Source: Zopfochytrium polystomum (Eukaryota; Chytridiomycota; Chytridiomycetes; Chytridiales; Chytridiaceae). Taken from it: 64,000 nt of DNA. The translations under genes were made by a program, and so were the position numbers. Shown piece by piece: positions 34,419 to 45,508 of this stretch (the first letter of the stretch is position 1; every line of letters begins with the position of its first letter). The notes under the pieces are model-generated. The model had not been told where the DNA came from. It searched no databases and saw nothing but the letters and a program-made list of their open reading frames with translations. The stretch covers positions 248,001-312,000 of the forward strand of contig JAIVFJ010000019.1 in the NCBI GenBank assembly GCA_025765615.1, read 5' to 3'.

Positions 34419-34675
34419 TGTTGAGATTCAACCCATGGGGCACACTACGCCTGTTACTGATGATCCCTTTGAGTACTCCACCCAATCACATTGGATGGGG
34501 TGTTTGAAGGGCTCAGTAGGTTCAATAATTGAATGGGGCGCTTGGAAGGGCTTGTTCTCAATAAAAAGAGATACCTCTCACTCCTCTTCCTTCTCCATCA
34601 TCACTGCTCTCTCTCCCCCTTTCCCTTCGTCTCCACACACACAAAGTCCCTCCAGTCCTGGGTGGGATTTCATCA
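34419..34675 (+). repeat. LTR-A copy with internal deletion
   Basis: It has the first about 150 bp and last about 107 bp of LTR-A, joined after AAAAAGAGATA, and lacks the minisatellite and TATA region. The flanks show no matching 5 bp duplication. Confidence 0.88.
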
Positions 34676-34743
34676 TGATTTTTGTTATTGCACTGGCAAA
34701 ATGATTCGGATCGTTAAAGTACTCAACCAGTCCTTGTCCTGTC

Positions 34744-37074
34744 AGGGTTAGGGTTATGGAGGGGGGTTTTTTCTTCGTTTTGACATGAGTGGCACGCCCA
34801 CGGATCCGTCGACGCCGTCCTCGGTGCCACCCAGGGCGCAGTCTGCAGTGGCAACTGCGCCGACTGCGCCTGCTCCACGCCTCATCTCCGACTACTTCCG
34901 ATCGGCTGCTGCTACAGGAGTTTCGGACCCAGCAGCAGCGCCAGGGGCAGATCGCCCCCTCCGGGGCCGTCCGGGGGTCGTCCCCGTCACGGGAAACGGA
35001 AGCAGATGACCCCGGATGACCTCAACTACCAGCCAACATCCGCAGAAGAATTCCATCGTTTAGAAGCCAAGCTTTTCAGCCTCGTTCGCACGTCCCTCAC
35101 ATGCCGCTGCGGCCGCTCGTTCAACAGCGACGGACGAGCGGGTAACTCGAACTTTTTTGGTGTTAGCCGCTTGAGTATTGAGTGCACGAACAAGCCACCA
35201 TGTCCCAAACTCCGTTTCCACGCTGCTCTCGAACGATCAAGCCAGTCGGTCTACGCTGCACGGCTCACTGACGCTCTCATCTACTTGGGAAACCACGTAC
35301 GCGCTACGAAGCGACCAACGTACGAATCTCCGCTCCCTCAGCAGCCCAGTACAGCGCCGGCGGCGCCTGCACCGGGATTTGCGCTTGCGGTGACTGCGCC
35401 AAGATCTGTCTCGTCACCTGGCTCCCGATCCGCCTCTCCTCCGCTACCAGTCAGCCCATCGCCCGCTCCGACGCAGTCCAACTTGGACAACAGCACGCCG
35501 CCTATTCCCACGTTGGAAGTTCCACCATCGCCACGGCCAATCCCTCGCTCCCTGGGCCGAGATCGCTTAACAGCCTTTGTACGGAGTACACCACCATACA
35601 TTGTTGGCCCAGCAGCATCGCGCGGCCCCACCGTCCTCGACCACGTACTCCGCTTTGCAGACGGTACATCTCAACGAGTACGTGAGAAATACGCCGATAT
35701 CATCGCATCCGCCCGCACCACAATCGAACCGATCATACTTGAAATGGAGCGGATCATCGATCTTCAAGATAGGCTTATCGCCAACCTCTCGGAGCGTCTT
35801 GCAGCCGCTCGGTCACTACTTGCCTGCCCCCCCGGATCCACCCCCCTCTCACCCCCCGACGACTCGTGTCGATGTCTCCACAATCACTGACCCCATCGAA
35901 ACAGCAGAACCCACCGAGGCAGCCGAACCTGCTAGATCGCAGAAGCGGCGCCGGCGCCGCTCACGTCGCACGAGGGGTGTGGATACGGTGCAGCCTCTGA
36001 GGGCGTCAGGAGACGCATTGCCCGAATTCCCCTCTCGCCATGCAAAGCGCACTGCAGCTCTTCGCAACGCATCAGCCGACGAAATTCCAACTTTAGTCCT
36101 TTCTCCGCTTGCACGGCCGCCCCCAGCCACACTGGTGTTCCGCCCTGTTTTCTTCCGGGCGAGCCTCAGTCATCCCGAGGCACGTAAACACCCACTCCAC
36201 TGGCTCCGGGCGACCCTCTACGCACTGAAGTTTCCTTACGCCAGCGAACTGAGCGCCATCGGGCGCGGCCTACGCCTGTGGGAGGCGTGGGTTCAGGATG
36301 ACAAACTCTCTGAGTTTGTTGAGTCCCTTCAGACGTACGACAACCTCTTCGAATACCTGCCAGACTTCGACCCGCTTGCAACCACCGCCACAGCCTGAGG
36401 ACGCGGACGACGATGCACTTACCGCAGCGTACGACCGCGCTGCTAAGTCGTTCGTTCGCCGCCGAGCGTACTTGGTGAAGGTGGCTGTTCATCCAGCCAT
36501 CTCCCGCTTGATTGTTGAGTCCTCACCGCCTGAGTTCCGCACACAGCTTCAACGGCGCCCTGTCACCTGATTGGGACAGGATGGAGCTGAGATAAACTGC
36601 GGTTGCTTTCCTCCCTTTCCTTTGATTTGCTTTCTTCTTCGTTCTAACCTCCTTGGCTTTCTTGCCTGGCCCCCTGCTTGGGGCTCAGGCCTTCTGCCCT
36701 GCTCTTTCCGGGCCAGGTAGTTGCACGCATTTTTTTTCCTGTTGTTTCGGTTTTTGCTTTCTCTTCGTTCTCCTCCCCTTCCTTCTGTCGGGTGGGCTGC
36801 TTGTGCTTCTACTTCGAACCTTCCTCCCCTATGTCTTTGGGTGGGGGTTGTGCGCGTTTGCCCCGCCCCCTTCTGGGGGCCTCATTAGTTGCCAGTCTCT
36901 TTCTTTGTTGTTAAAGGTCCCTCGCGGCGGGTGGTCTTGGGTTTCCCATTGTGGGTTTTTCCTTACTTACCCCTGCTCAGCGTATCCTACCGGGTCATGG
37001 CCTTTTGGCCCAAGTTGCAGATTCCTCACCCCTTCCTTCGAGGGCGGGTTGGAGCGAATAAATCCCGTTGAAAA
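34744..37074 (+). mobile_element. Tandem unit A (unclassified retroelement-like)
   Basis: This is the first of three head-to-tail related units. It starts AGGGTTAGGGTTATGG and ends just before GTTAGGGTTATGG of unit B, with AATAAA and a short A run at the end (37059-37074). It carries one long, damaged coding region and a GC-poor, T-rich tail of about 500 bp. Confidence 0.65.
34785..36570 (+). pseudogene. Unit A protein, frameshifted
   Basis: Four overlapping segments (34785-35009, 35006-35890, about 35830-36398, about 36370-36570) together match the 581-codon unit B protein. Shared blocks are PRLISDYF, DDLNYQPTSAEEFHRLE, the motif C-x-C-x24-C-x5-C (SLTCRCG ... IECTNKPPCP) and FRPVFFRASL with HWLRATLYAL, then a basic tail. 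The first break is an ATGA stop/start overlap. The second falls in runs of 6-7 C (35823-35862), typical of indels. The protein is unrecognised; Zn binding by the four Cys and nucleic-acid binding are inferences. Confidence 0.6.
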
Positions 37075-39133
37075 GTTAGGGTTATGGGGGATTTTTCACT
37101 TCGCAGAAATGGGGGGTCGCAGGAAGTCATCGTCGAAGGCGTCTTCGACGCTGTCGGCGGCATCCTCGTCGCAACCCATTTCGGACTACTTCGCACCCTC
37201 TTCGTTCTCCGCTCTTTCCCCCAATCTGGAAACCCAATCGAACAATTCGCAACATACGCCTCACGATCAACTCCAACCTTCCACCGATCATACCCCTGCT
37301 TTCCCCCAGCCGGGTACGCCTGTTGGGAACCGACAGATCCACAAACGCAAAGTTCTCTCACCAGCAGATCTCAACTTCCGACCAACAACCGCTGATGAAT
37401 ACCATACGCTCGAGTCGCAGATCCTTCAAATCGTCCGACCGTCCCTCACCTGCATGTGTGGCCAGCCATTCATCAGCGAAGGCCGCCAACCCAACGCGAC
37501 TATCCATGGTGTACGATACTTCACCCTCGACTGTGCAAGCGTCCCACACTGCACATTTCGTCTCTACGATTCCCTCCAACACCACGCCTCGCCCTTCTTC
37601 GGCCGCCTGAATGGGGCCATCGATTTCCTAGCCTCGCAAGGCTCACCTCCACCAACGCACTCCGATAAGCGGCCTCATGTCCATGGGCCTTCTCCGACTC
37701 TCGGATCCCCCCTGCATCGCGCGACGCAAGGCCGTCGCCGTGCAGTGTCACCAGATCAGTCCTCCTCGAGTCCCTCTGCCCCTGCCCCACCGCTTCAGTC
37801 CGGCTCAGAGCGTCTGTCCGCTGCCCTCAAATCGCACCCACCATACCTGCGGAAGGCTCTACTTGCCCCCAAGCTCGGTATTCTCGATCCAATACTTCGC
37901 ATCCTCCCCAGCGCCCATTACTCCGTGCCCAAGTCCCACAACGAGCTCCTCGACGATGTCAAGGGGTCGATCAACCCCCTCCTTCGCGAGATGCAAGCCA
38001 TCATTTACGACCAAGACATCCTCATTCAGCAGCTTCTCGCCGCGCTTCCGACAGCGCGTGTGCGATCCCGTGTGGATCGTGGCACCTCCACCCATAAAAC
38101 GACCACAGCTGACAAGGCCACAGCCACAGCCTCATCCGCTCCCTCGATTACTACTTCGACCTCGCCTATCCCGCGTGTCCCGTCCAGGGACGCTGCATCG
38201 TCGCCTTTGCCGTCCTCCGTGCAGCCTGTCTCTGATCCCCCAGTTAACCCCCTGTCTTTCTCCCGCCCTCAGGTGAACTCCTCACGCGCCCCATGGGGCG
38301 CGCGTAGGGAGTTCCTGTCGCGATGAGAGAAGGCGGGGAGAGCCCTCCGCGCTGCAGCCATGCCTTCAGCAATCGACCTCATCTTTCACGGCCTGGACCA
38401 GCGACCCCCTTCTGGGGGTCCGCCAATCTGCTTCCAGCCGGTTTTTTTTCGAACTTCGTTGCATCGCTCCACACACTCGGCGCCACTCCACTGGCTTCGG
38501 TTCGCCCTTCATCACCTTGGCGCTCCATATGCAATGGACATCTCACCCATTGGGCTTGGGTTGCGGCTGTTTGAGGCCTGGGTGGCAGAAGATAAGTATC
38601 AGGCATTCTGTGATTTCCTCCAATCGCATTCGGCTTTCTCTTTGCTCCCTGACTTTGACCCCCTGCAGCCGCCTGCACATGACACGCGTCCCGACACGTC
38701 GAAGCGTGCAGAGTTCGCATTTTTAACACGGCGAGCCCGTCTAGCGCGCCTTGCCATTCACCCGGACCTTCGTCGTTCCATTGTTGATTCCATTCCTTCT
38801 CATCTTTCTCATCTTTCAGACCCCTTCCTTTCTCGTCTTGTTCGCCGTCGTTGAGCTGTTTTCACTTTTATCCTCCCTTCGATCTGATATGCCCTTCTTC
38901 CGCCTGTGCTTCTCCTTCGACTGCCATTGCCTCCTCTTCGTTTCCTAGGAACGTTTGTGATCAGGGTTTGACTCCTCATATTCAGTCCTTTCATCCTTTT
39001 TCTGTTTTCATATCCTTAGTTGCATAGGTCTCTACTCTTCCATCCACCTGTATGAGTCCTTTAACTTTCAAAGTTGCAGATTCCTCACCCTTTCCCTCAG
39101 GGGCGGGTTGGAGCGAATAAATCCCGTTGAAAA
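37075..39133 (+). mobile_element. Tandem unit B (unclassified retroelement-like)
   Basis: This 2.06 kb copy begins GTTAGGGTTATGGGGG and ends GGAGCGAATAAATCCCGTTG plus AAAA, directly followed by unit C. The same 70 bp end sequence (TTGCAGATTCCTCACC ... AAAA) terminates unit A, which defines the unit precisely. Confidence 0.7.
37109..38854 (+). pseudogene. Unit B protein, one in-frame TGA
   Basis: From ATG at 37109 the frame runs to 38854 with one TGA (38324-38326), where unit A has a sense codon (FPSR-H against FLSR-stop), so a point mutation is likely. Regions: Ser-rich N-terminus with QPISDYF (about residues 25-31); LNFRPTTADEYHTLESQI; C-x-C-x24-C-x5-C (TCMCG ... LDCASVPHC, about 120-155); a Pro/Ser-rich linker; a helical stretch NPLLREMQAIIYDQDILIQQ; and a C-terminal block FQPVFFRTSLHRSTHSAPLH ending in Arg. 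It resembles the layout of LINE ORF1 proteins only loosely. No RT, endonuclease or integrase occurs in the unit. Confidence 0.6.
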
Positions 39134-39860
39134 GTTAGGGTTATGGGACTTTTTCTTTCTTCACAATCTCGTCTTTGTCGGATGGCAAAGTCGAGGGCGT
39201 CGTGGGAAGCTCAAAGTCACAGTCAAAGACACCCTCAGTGTGTTGCAGCCCGCTGAGAAACAGACCAAACTCACTTTCGCCCAAGCCCAGCCACAACCGT
39301 CGCCATCCTCCGCAATCGTAGCACCAGCATCTGCGCCTGCACCAGCAGATCGCGAGCTCCCAGCGGATTGTGAATTCCCACGATCGTGATTCCTTGTCAG
39401 CACAGTGGACGAGTTCCACGATCTCGAAAAGGCCCTCTACTGCTTTGTTGCAACCACCTGTTCACCTCCAAAGGGATCGCTGGCAACGCGAACAGGGACA
39501 GGCTGGTGGACCCCTTGGTCTTCTTTTTTGAACAGCTTTTTGACCTCCGCCTCACCAGTCCTTCCCACAAAGACAGCTCTCTCCCTGACAAACTCTGTGA
39601 AGTGTACCACATCATTAAGACCTTTATTTTTGCTGCTCCCACCTTTGGCTCTCCAGTCTTTTACCACAGCCCTCCTGATGGTCCTCTTTACAATCCCTTT
39701 TACCCATCTTCTTTGGATCCCCTTCACCATCCCCCCCTTGCTTGTGGCAGTTTTTTTCCGTCTGATGACCCCACCACAAGTGGAATTCTTCAAAGCTGTC
39801 AGCAAGATTCTTCAATCTGAAGAAGTTTGCAAACAAGCAGAGGGTGGATATTGTCAAAAA
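39134..39860 (+). pseudogene. Tandem unit C, truncated and decayed
   Basis: It starts GTTAGGGTTATGGGAC right after the unit B end. The coding part (from 39181) keeps AEKQTKLTFAQ where the other units have ISDYF, an Ala/Pro linker, and VDEFHDLEKALYCFVATTCS matching ADEYHTLESQI...SLTCMCG. It then degenerates and is lost before about 39860. Confidence 0.6.
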
Positions 39861-40599
39861 AACAATCTGGTAGCATTTGAGTGTTTTTAATTGAGCTTCA
39901 AAAGTTGCTTTCTAACTTTGTCTCTGTGTGATGATGATTCATCTACAGTTTAATCTCATCTGACATCTGCTTTGAGCCTGCTTTACAGCGCTTGTAAGTA
40001 CTGCATCTTTGATTATTCATTCTCAAGTTTGCTGACACTTTCTCCTTCCATTGTAAACGGTCGTGGCGGTGTGGTTCTTTCTTGTCTTTTTTTCCTCTTT
40101 GAGGTCGTTCTCCACTCACAGGACATGTTGTAGACATACAGTGCAGGACACCAAAAACAAGCAAATTCACTTGACACAATAAAACAGCTGACTCCCCCCT
40201 TGCGACATGCCTTGCTCACACAGAATTTGTGAAAAACATTGCAAAACAAAAAACAAGTTGGGACTTGTTTTTCAAAACAAATATCAGCAAACACAAGGAA
40301 CCCACCCCATCGGAATGAATGAAATCATTGAGCTTGACGACGTTGTTGCGATCCACGCCCTCGACGATCTGGCTGAAGAGGCAGCGCTGGCCCATGTCTG
40401 TTGGTTGCATCGCATATACATGGCCAAAGTTCTGAGAGCCCACTGCAATCGATCTCGCAGACGGCACGCCGTCAACACTCTCAGCGAGATGCTGGCCATC
40501 GCCATCGAGCAGTTGCCCTTCCTTTATGCAATAGGATGGTCAAAACCGCAGTTCGGACATCGTCACTTTCTGGATCAATGTGGCGGGATGAGATACGCC
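39861..40599. other. Unassigned; coding-like on both strands at 40320-40560
   Basis: The plus strand reads MNEIIELDDVVAIHALDD and the minus strand reads SQNFGHVYAMQPTDMGQRC. Both look protein-like and I cannot decide between them or assign either. It may be the N-terminal side of the Harbinger-type fragment that follows or a captured host exon. Confidence 0.3.
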
Positions 40600-41035
40600 A
40601 GGGCCACAGAGCACGAATGCATGAGAACCTACGGATGGATGTTTCAGCGTTTGAGTAAGCAACCTGGCCCTTCGTCCTTCCTCCTCAATATCTGGTTCCT
40701 CTCACAATGATTCTTCAAGCCATCTTGTGGATAAACTGCAGTCAACAGGCAAACTTCCCAAGACCTGTTACATGCAAAATCAAGAACAAGTGGCAATCTT
40801 CCTCTACACCTGCTGCGGAAACCTGTCCAACCGGCTTGTTCAGGAACGATTTCAACGATCAGGTGACACAGTCTCTCGCTCCGTTTGAGGTGTAATACAG
40901 GCGTTGAAGGCGCTATCAAAGGAGTACGTAAAGCTCCCAAGTGGATCTGCCCCAATGCCCTCCGAGATCGCAAACAATCCAAAACTGTTCCCGTACTTTA
41001 AGGATTGCGCCGGTGAGGACTTCAGCGATCAGACT
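40600..41035 (+). pseudogene. PIF/Harbinger-type (HARBI1) transposase fragment
   Basis: In the plus frame HENLRMDVSAFE is followed, after a frame change, by LVDKLQSTGKL, NQEQVAIFLYTCCGNLSN, RLVQERFQRSGDTVSRSV, a TGA, then ALSKEYVKLPSG and PSEIANNPKLFPYFKDCAG. This is the N-terminal helical part and lead-in to the first catalytic region of DDE_Tnp_4 (HARBI1-like) transposases; the family normally continues GAIDGTHI, which is absent here. The element is truncated and inactive. Confidence 0.75.
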
Positions 41036-41052
41036 GTTGTTTACATTTCCTG

Positions 41053-41268
41053 TGATGTGGGACCTGGTGTAGTGTGTTAGTATGTCTGTGTATAAAAGCT
41101 GAAGCAGTCAATATGTGTGAGTTAAGGTCCCTAGCCAGGGTCAAGTAAGCCAAGCAATAATGGTGTATTCCATAGTTTGACTCCTGAGTCCAGATTCATT
41201 TGGCTAAAATGGAAAGAGTGTTTTTCCAAGCCAGCAGCCTGGCACCAAGAAGACCATGCCAAGTTGGT
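41053..41268 (+). repeat. LTR-E copy 2
   Basis: It starts TGTGATGTGGGACCTGG, has a GTATAAAAGC box at about 41090, and is the inverted copy of 638-848. Confidence 0.65.
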
Positions 41269-41424
41269 GCCAATCCATGCTGAGACACTTTGCAACTCTG
41301 TGCTGATGATCATCGTTCACTTATTCCAAGCATCCTCCAACTAATTGGCAATACAGTGCTGATGATCATCTTTCACTTATCCCTAGCATCCTCCACCCTA
41401 AGTGGAAGATGATGTTTGATGTTG

Positions 41425-41483
41425 CACTGGCAAAATGGTTAGAGGATTGTTAAACTACTCAACCAGTCCTTGTTCTATCAATG
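41425..41483 (+). repeat. Copy of the sequence flanking tandem unit A
   Basis: GCACTGGCAAAATGGTTAGA through ACTCAACCAGTCCTTG matches 34688-34742, the sequence just 5' of unit A. The match stops where unit A starts, which marks the unit's 5' junction. Confidence 0.7.
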
Positions 41484-41509
41484 AATGGACCGCAAATTAT
41501 CTTTGGCTG

Positions 41510-42463
41510 AAGTTATGTGAGAAAAGATAAAGAGAGGCTTAGCCTGATGTAACAGAGTCCAAAGTCATGAGGAAATTGCACAAGGTTGCCATGGTTGGGA
41601 GAGTTGGCACTTGCATAACTATTGGTCATCCCAATCACTAATATGTTTGATGGTGAGAGTTTCAGTTTGGTTGAAAACACTCTGATCTCAAAAGGTGGCC
41701 ATGTCAATGATAATTGTATCAAGGAATCCAGAAATTGAACCCAGACTCCATGGGTTGATAGGTGAGGAAAACACCATATCATTAAATCCTAATTTGTTAT
41801 GCCCTGTTGACAATGAGGAAGTATTATTAAAAGGGCACAGGGGCAGTTGTTAGAGGTGCAGGTCTCCAAAAACTGAAATTCCTGTGTTGATGTTCATGGA
41901 ATGATGAATCATTACTGACAGGAGACTGCATGGCTGTTTGTTAAGAGGATAAAGGCAGTTACTTTGATGCATATCAAAAGAGAAGAGCAAAACACTTAGC
42001 AGATTGATTATTAGTTGATGGAGCAAGTTGGTTTTTGAGGACCTCTGCTGTTTGTTCTTCAATTGATAAAAAGCAGATAACCAGGATAGTAGCAGTTGGT
42101 GTGGTGATTTCTGGTGCAGTAGTAGTTGAGCCTTTGTCACTTTGATTGGCCAGCTCGATGTGTTGCTTATCATAGTTGTTTTGTCAAACAGGTTTTTGAA
42201 GAGTGAGAATAGTTTGGCTAAACTTGTTATCTGAGGAGCTGGGTTGCTGATAACAAGAAAAACTTTTCCTTTCCCCATATCCAACAGGCTTTGGCCCAGT
42301 GAGCCAACAAAGATTCAAACAACTTGTTGGAAAGGGCAATACAATGGAGAAGTTCTCCAGCTGCTGACTTTGCAAAGCTGTCAACTTGATGGTACGCTTT
42401 GGTGATCAGGTAATGAAGGCATCTGAGGTTTCTTTTCTCTTGTCCATGAGGCAGAGGCACCAA
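41510..42463 (-). pseudogene. Decayed Copia-B-type gag and protease region
   Basis: On the minus strand LRCLHYLITKAYHQVDSFAK and VISNPAPQITSLAKLFSLFK align with Copia-B Gag (FAGNPITSVSSLTKLITLF), here with the upstream part still present. Many stops and indels follow. 41782-41513 resembles a decayed start of the pol frame. Confidence 0.6.
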
Positions 42464-42784
42464 TTGGAATCTCTGTCGTTGGAATGGTCCATCTCTGATG
42501 AGAGAGGTTGCAGTGTCGCAGAGGTTCAGTGGATCAATTGCATCGTTCTGCTTTGGTTGAGTCAGTAGTCATGCTGTTTCTCAGGATGATTGTGGGTGCT
42601 AAGTTTGAAAGGATTTCGTTGGATTTTGGGTGTGTTCTGAAGGTGGTGTTGCAGCAGATGAAAAGTTGGTTTGTTAGCTTGGTGTGTGTCAGGTAGTGGG
42701 GTGATTGTTGTCTCCAATTGGGGACAAAAAATCAAAAATTAATGGTGAGGGTTGAAGGCAATCTAGTGACCCTGAAAGGAAAAA

Positions 42785-43030
42785 GGCGTCACTTATCACA
42801 AAGGAGAGCGATTTTGGGATCCTGTTGGTGACAGTTGTGTAGTCCAGAAGTAGGCCTTTCCAATGATAGCTTGGGATTGGCTGGGGGAGGTCTGGAAGGC
42901 CAGCAAATTGAGGTTGAAGTTGGAAAAGTGATTGCCAACTTCAGAGGTGGTGTACGCAACATAGGAGCGTCCAATCCGAAATCAGGTGGATTCGTTGGAA
43001 AGAAGAGATCAAGAGCTTTCCAATGGTAGT
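42785..43030 (-). repeat. Inverted copy of 28945-29195
   Basis: Sequence identity is high across about 240 bp in reverse orientation (for example GTGATTGCCAACTTCAGAGG). It is followed by LTR-D copy 2. Confidence 0.65.
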
Positions 43031-43246
43031 AACAGAATTGCCGTAAGACGTCTGTAGCGCCATGTACACTCCTGGCTGTGTACCATCTCTCACTACCCTC
43101 AGCTGGATGGATTTGAAGGGACTCTCTATTGGTGCCAAAGGACAGAAATCAGATTGAAGAAAAAGGAAAAAAGAGAAATGGCCCAAAAACAGAGAGAGAG
43201 AAAATTGACAAGTCAACCCCCCTGACTTGAAGCATCCACCACAAAT

Positions 43247-43617
43247 GCTCTAAGTCCCCCCCAACCCTATGCGTGTATGTACAAGTGCTGAAAATAAATA
43301 ATAAATTAGGCAGGCTTGGGTAACAGCCTGTCAGGCACCCCATCCCTAGGCAGTCAGGCAGTCTCTGTTAGTCACCAAAAAAGAAATATGTTGAGAAAAC
43401 CCTGGCGCACTGGAAACTGTTAAGACAAAAGTAGTAAAAGCAGGCCTAATAATAAAGACAGGTTAGCCGCAAATACACTTTGATAATGCCTTGGAAACTA
43501 AAGAGCCAGGAGGAGCAATAATAGGGGTCCTGATCCTTGCGGTTTTATGACAGGTACGCTTGTTTTTGCGAATAAAATCCCTAGACTTTATCACTGAGAC
43601 CTCAGTGTAGTCTCACA
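43247..43617 (-). repeat. LTR-D copy 2
   Basis: It is closely similar to 29219-29585 over about 370 bp, with the same TG...CA ends on the minus strand. Its flanking sequence differs from copy 1 on the right. Confidence 0.7.
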
Positions 43618-45195
43618 ACAACCGCTCCGCCTCCCCCAAAATCAACCTTCCGGCTGTGCTGCCCGACCACTGCAGCGGTAGGTCCCATCTGGACAGATTG
43701 TCCTGCGATGGTGTTGGCGGAACAGTCCACCATGGGTCAGGTTGATGCAGCGTTGGTCGATTCTGCAGCTGATGAATTAGAGGATTTCTTTCAGACTTAT
43801 TAATTTGAGGTCGCTATTTGATGGTGTGGGCCAAATTAAGTCGAGGATTTTTGTCGATTTTTCCTCAGCTTGCCAGGGCAGTCAGTTACATTTGATCATA
43901 TTTGGAGACTCTACGGTTTTTCCCCAACTTTTCCAGACAGTTCAAGGCCATCTTTATTAATTGCACAAACATCACTACTTTGATGAGTATGTCAGTTTTC
44001 GACCTATTCTCTTGATTTTTGGTACACACACTCTTTATATCTACTCGAGAAATGCCTGTGAGTTTTGCAGCTATGGCTATCTCCTAGCAATCTCGGCGAG
44101 TTTTCAAAGTTTCCTATCTCTCCAAAGGGCTGGGTCACGTGACCTACAAAGGAGTCGTATGATTCAGGCTTTCATCGTAGGCTGCTCATATTTGGTGCAC
44201 TCAATATCAGCCACTACTCGAGTTTGCACTCCAATTTTGGTGTGGTTTCGTTGATTTTTCATGGACTTAGATCAGCACACTTGCAGCAGCGACGAAAATT
44301 CGGCGGATTCGTTTTTCGGGGTGCCCTTTTGAGGGTCGGTCCTTCTTATCATCATCCACCTGCATACAAGATTTCAACTGGCTAGCTCTGCACGTTCAGG
44401 TGTGACGAGGTCGCGAACGGGGGCCAAAATCGACGTTTTGGGGCCACACCTGACACCTTCCAATTAGTGGCGATTTTTCCCCACTTTGTGTGCCAGTCCC
44501 TGACCGAATTCTGAACGGATTTGCTTGATTTTTGGCTCGTTGGAAAGGTCTATCAATCTTCTACCTCCTCTCAAAGTTTCAGGGTGCATTTGTTTTTGTA
44601 GAGTTATTGGCCACGCAGTCCTTTCTCACTTTTCTAATTATTTGTGCTTTTCTTTTTGTCCTTTCCAATTTTCTGGTGTCTCTCTTCTCTTTTTTTCTGT
44701 TTTTGAAATGTCTCTCCCTTCCCTTTTTGGTTGGTGTCTTTCTCATACCCCCTTCAAAGCCTTTTCGAGTTCGTGTTTTCGTGTTTTTCTAATTGTTTTA
44801 AATTTTCTTTTCCCATACCCTGCCAAACCTCACCCCTCCACCAATTTTGGTCCTAAAATTCTGCAAAAATACCCATTCAACTTCCCCTCTTCTCCTCTTT
44901 GCTCCTGCTGTCATTTTACGCGTTTTATTATCTTTTTCCAAAAACCTGTCAAAGTTTTCTCTCTCTGTCTCCTCCCTATCTGTGCCAAAATACCCTCTCT
45001 TTCAAGTTCTTTCATACTCTCTTCTTCCTCTCTCCCTATTCTCAGAACAATTTGGTCTGGGAATAGGTGAGTCTTGCTGTTTCAGTGATGATCTTGGCTT
45101 CAACTCCTACTTTGTTAGTTTCTCACCTTTATACCCCCCTTTCTTCACTTCCACTTGGGCACATAGGTACTGTGCTGTCAGTTTGCCGTGTTCCC
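43618..45195. other. No gene recognised
   Basis: This 1.6 kb stretch has only one short coherent frame (MVLAEQSTMGQVDAALVDSA, ending in TAA at 43800) and then T/C-rich sequence (44560-45060). Nothing is assignable. The 5 bp CACGT at 45196-45200 is the target duplication of the Ty3 element that follows. Confidence 0.4.
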
Positions 45196-45200
45196 CACGT

Positions 45201-45508
45201 TGTCAGGAACAGGGCAGGACAGGGCAAGGCAGACAAGGAACTGAGAGGAGTGATGATTGTATTGGAAACAATAATTCACTTGAGGGATGGGACAGGTCCC
45301 CCATCCCCCTTTTATACCTTTTGAGAGTCTTCCTTGTCAAGACTCAAAGAAAGTTCCAGAAAGAGCAATTAGTAATACAATGATACCAATGATACCAATG
45401 ACAACAAGACAAGTCAGGAAAGCAAAGAAGGTTCCAGAAGGTTCCACAAGGTTCCATGAAGGAATGTTCCAGAAGGTTCCAGTGGTTTCCAGAGGGTGAT
45501 TAATAACA
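45201..45508 (-). repeat. Ty3-1 3' LTR
   Basis: It has TG...CA ends, is 308 bp like the partner at 53248-53555, and carries the phased GAA/TTC cluster and TATA box in minus orientation. Confidence 0.95.

Noticed and set aside
34744..34760. Interstitial telomere repeat array
   Set aside because: Only one and a half TTAGGG units occur at each unit start, so it is a motif of the unit and not an array.
36653..37108. Hydrophobic N-terminal domain of the unit B protein
   Set aside because: The frame is open upstream of 37109, but this is the T-rich tail of unit A; the homologous start is the ATG at 37109.
44525..45070. Phe/Ser-rich membrane protein
   Set aside because: The frame arises from T/C-rich sequence with no start context, domain or conservation visible.
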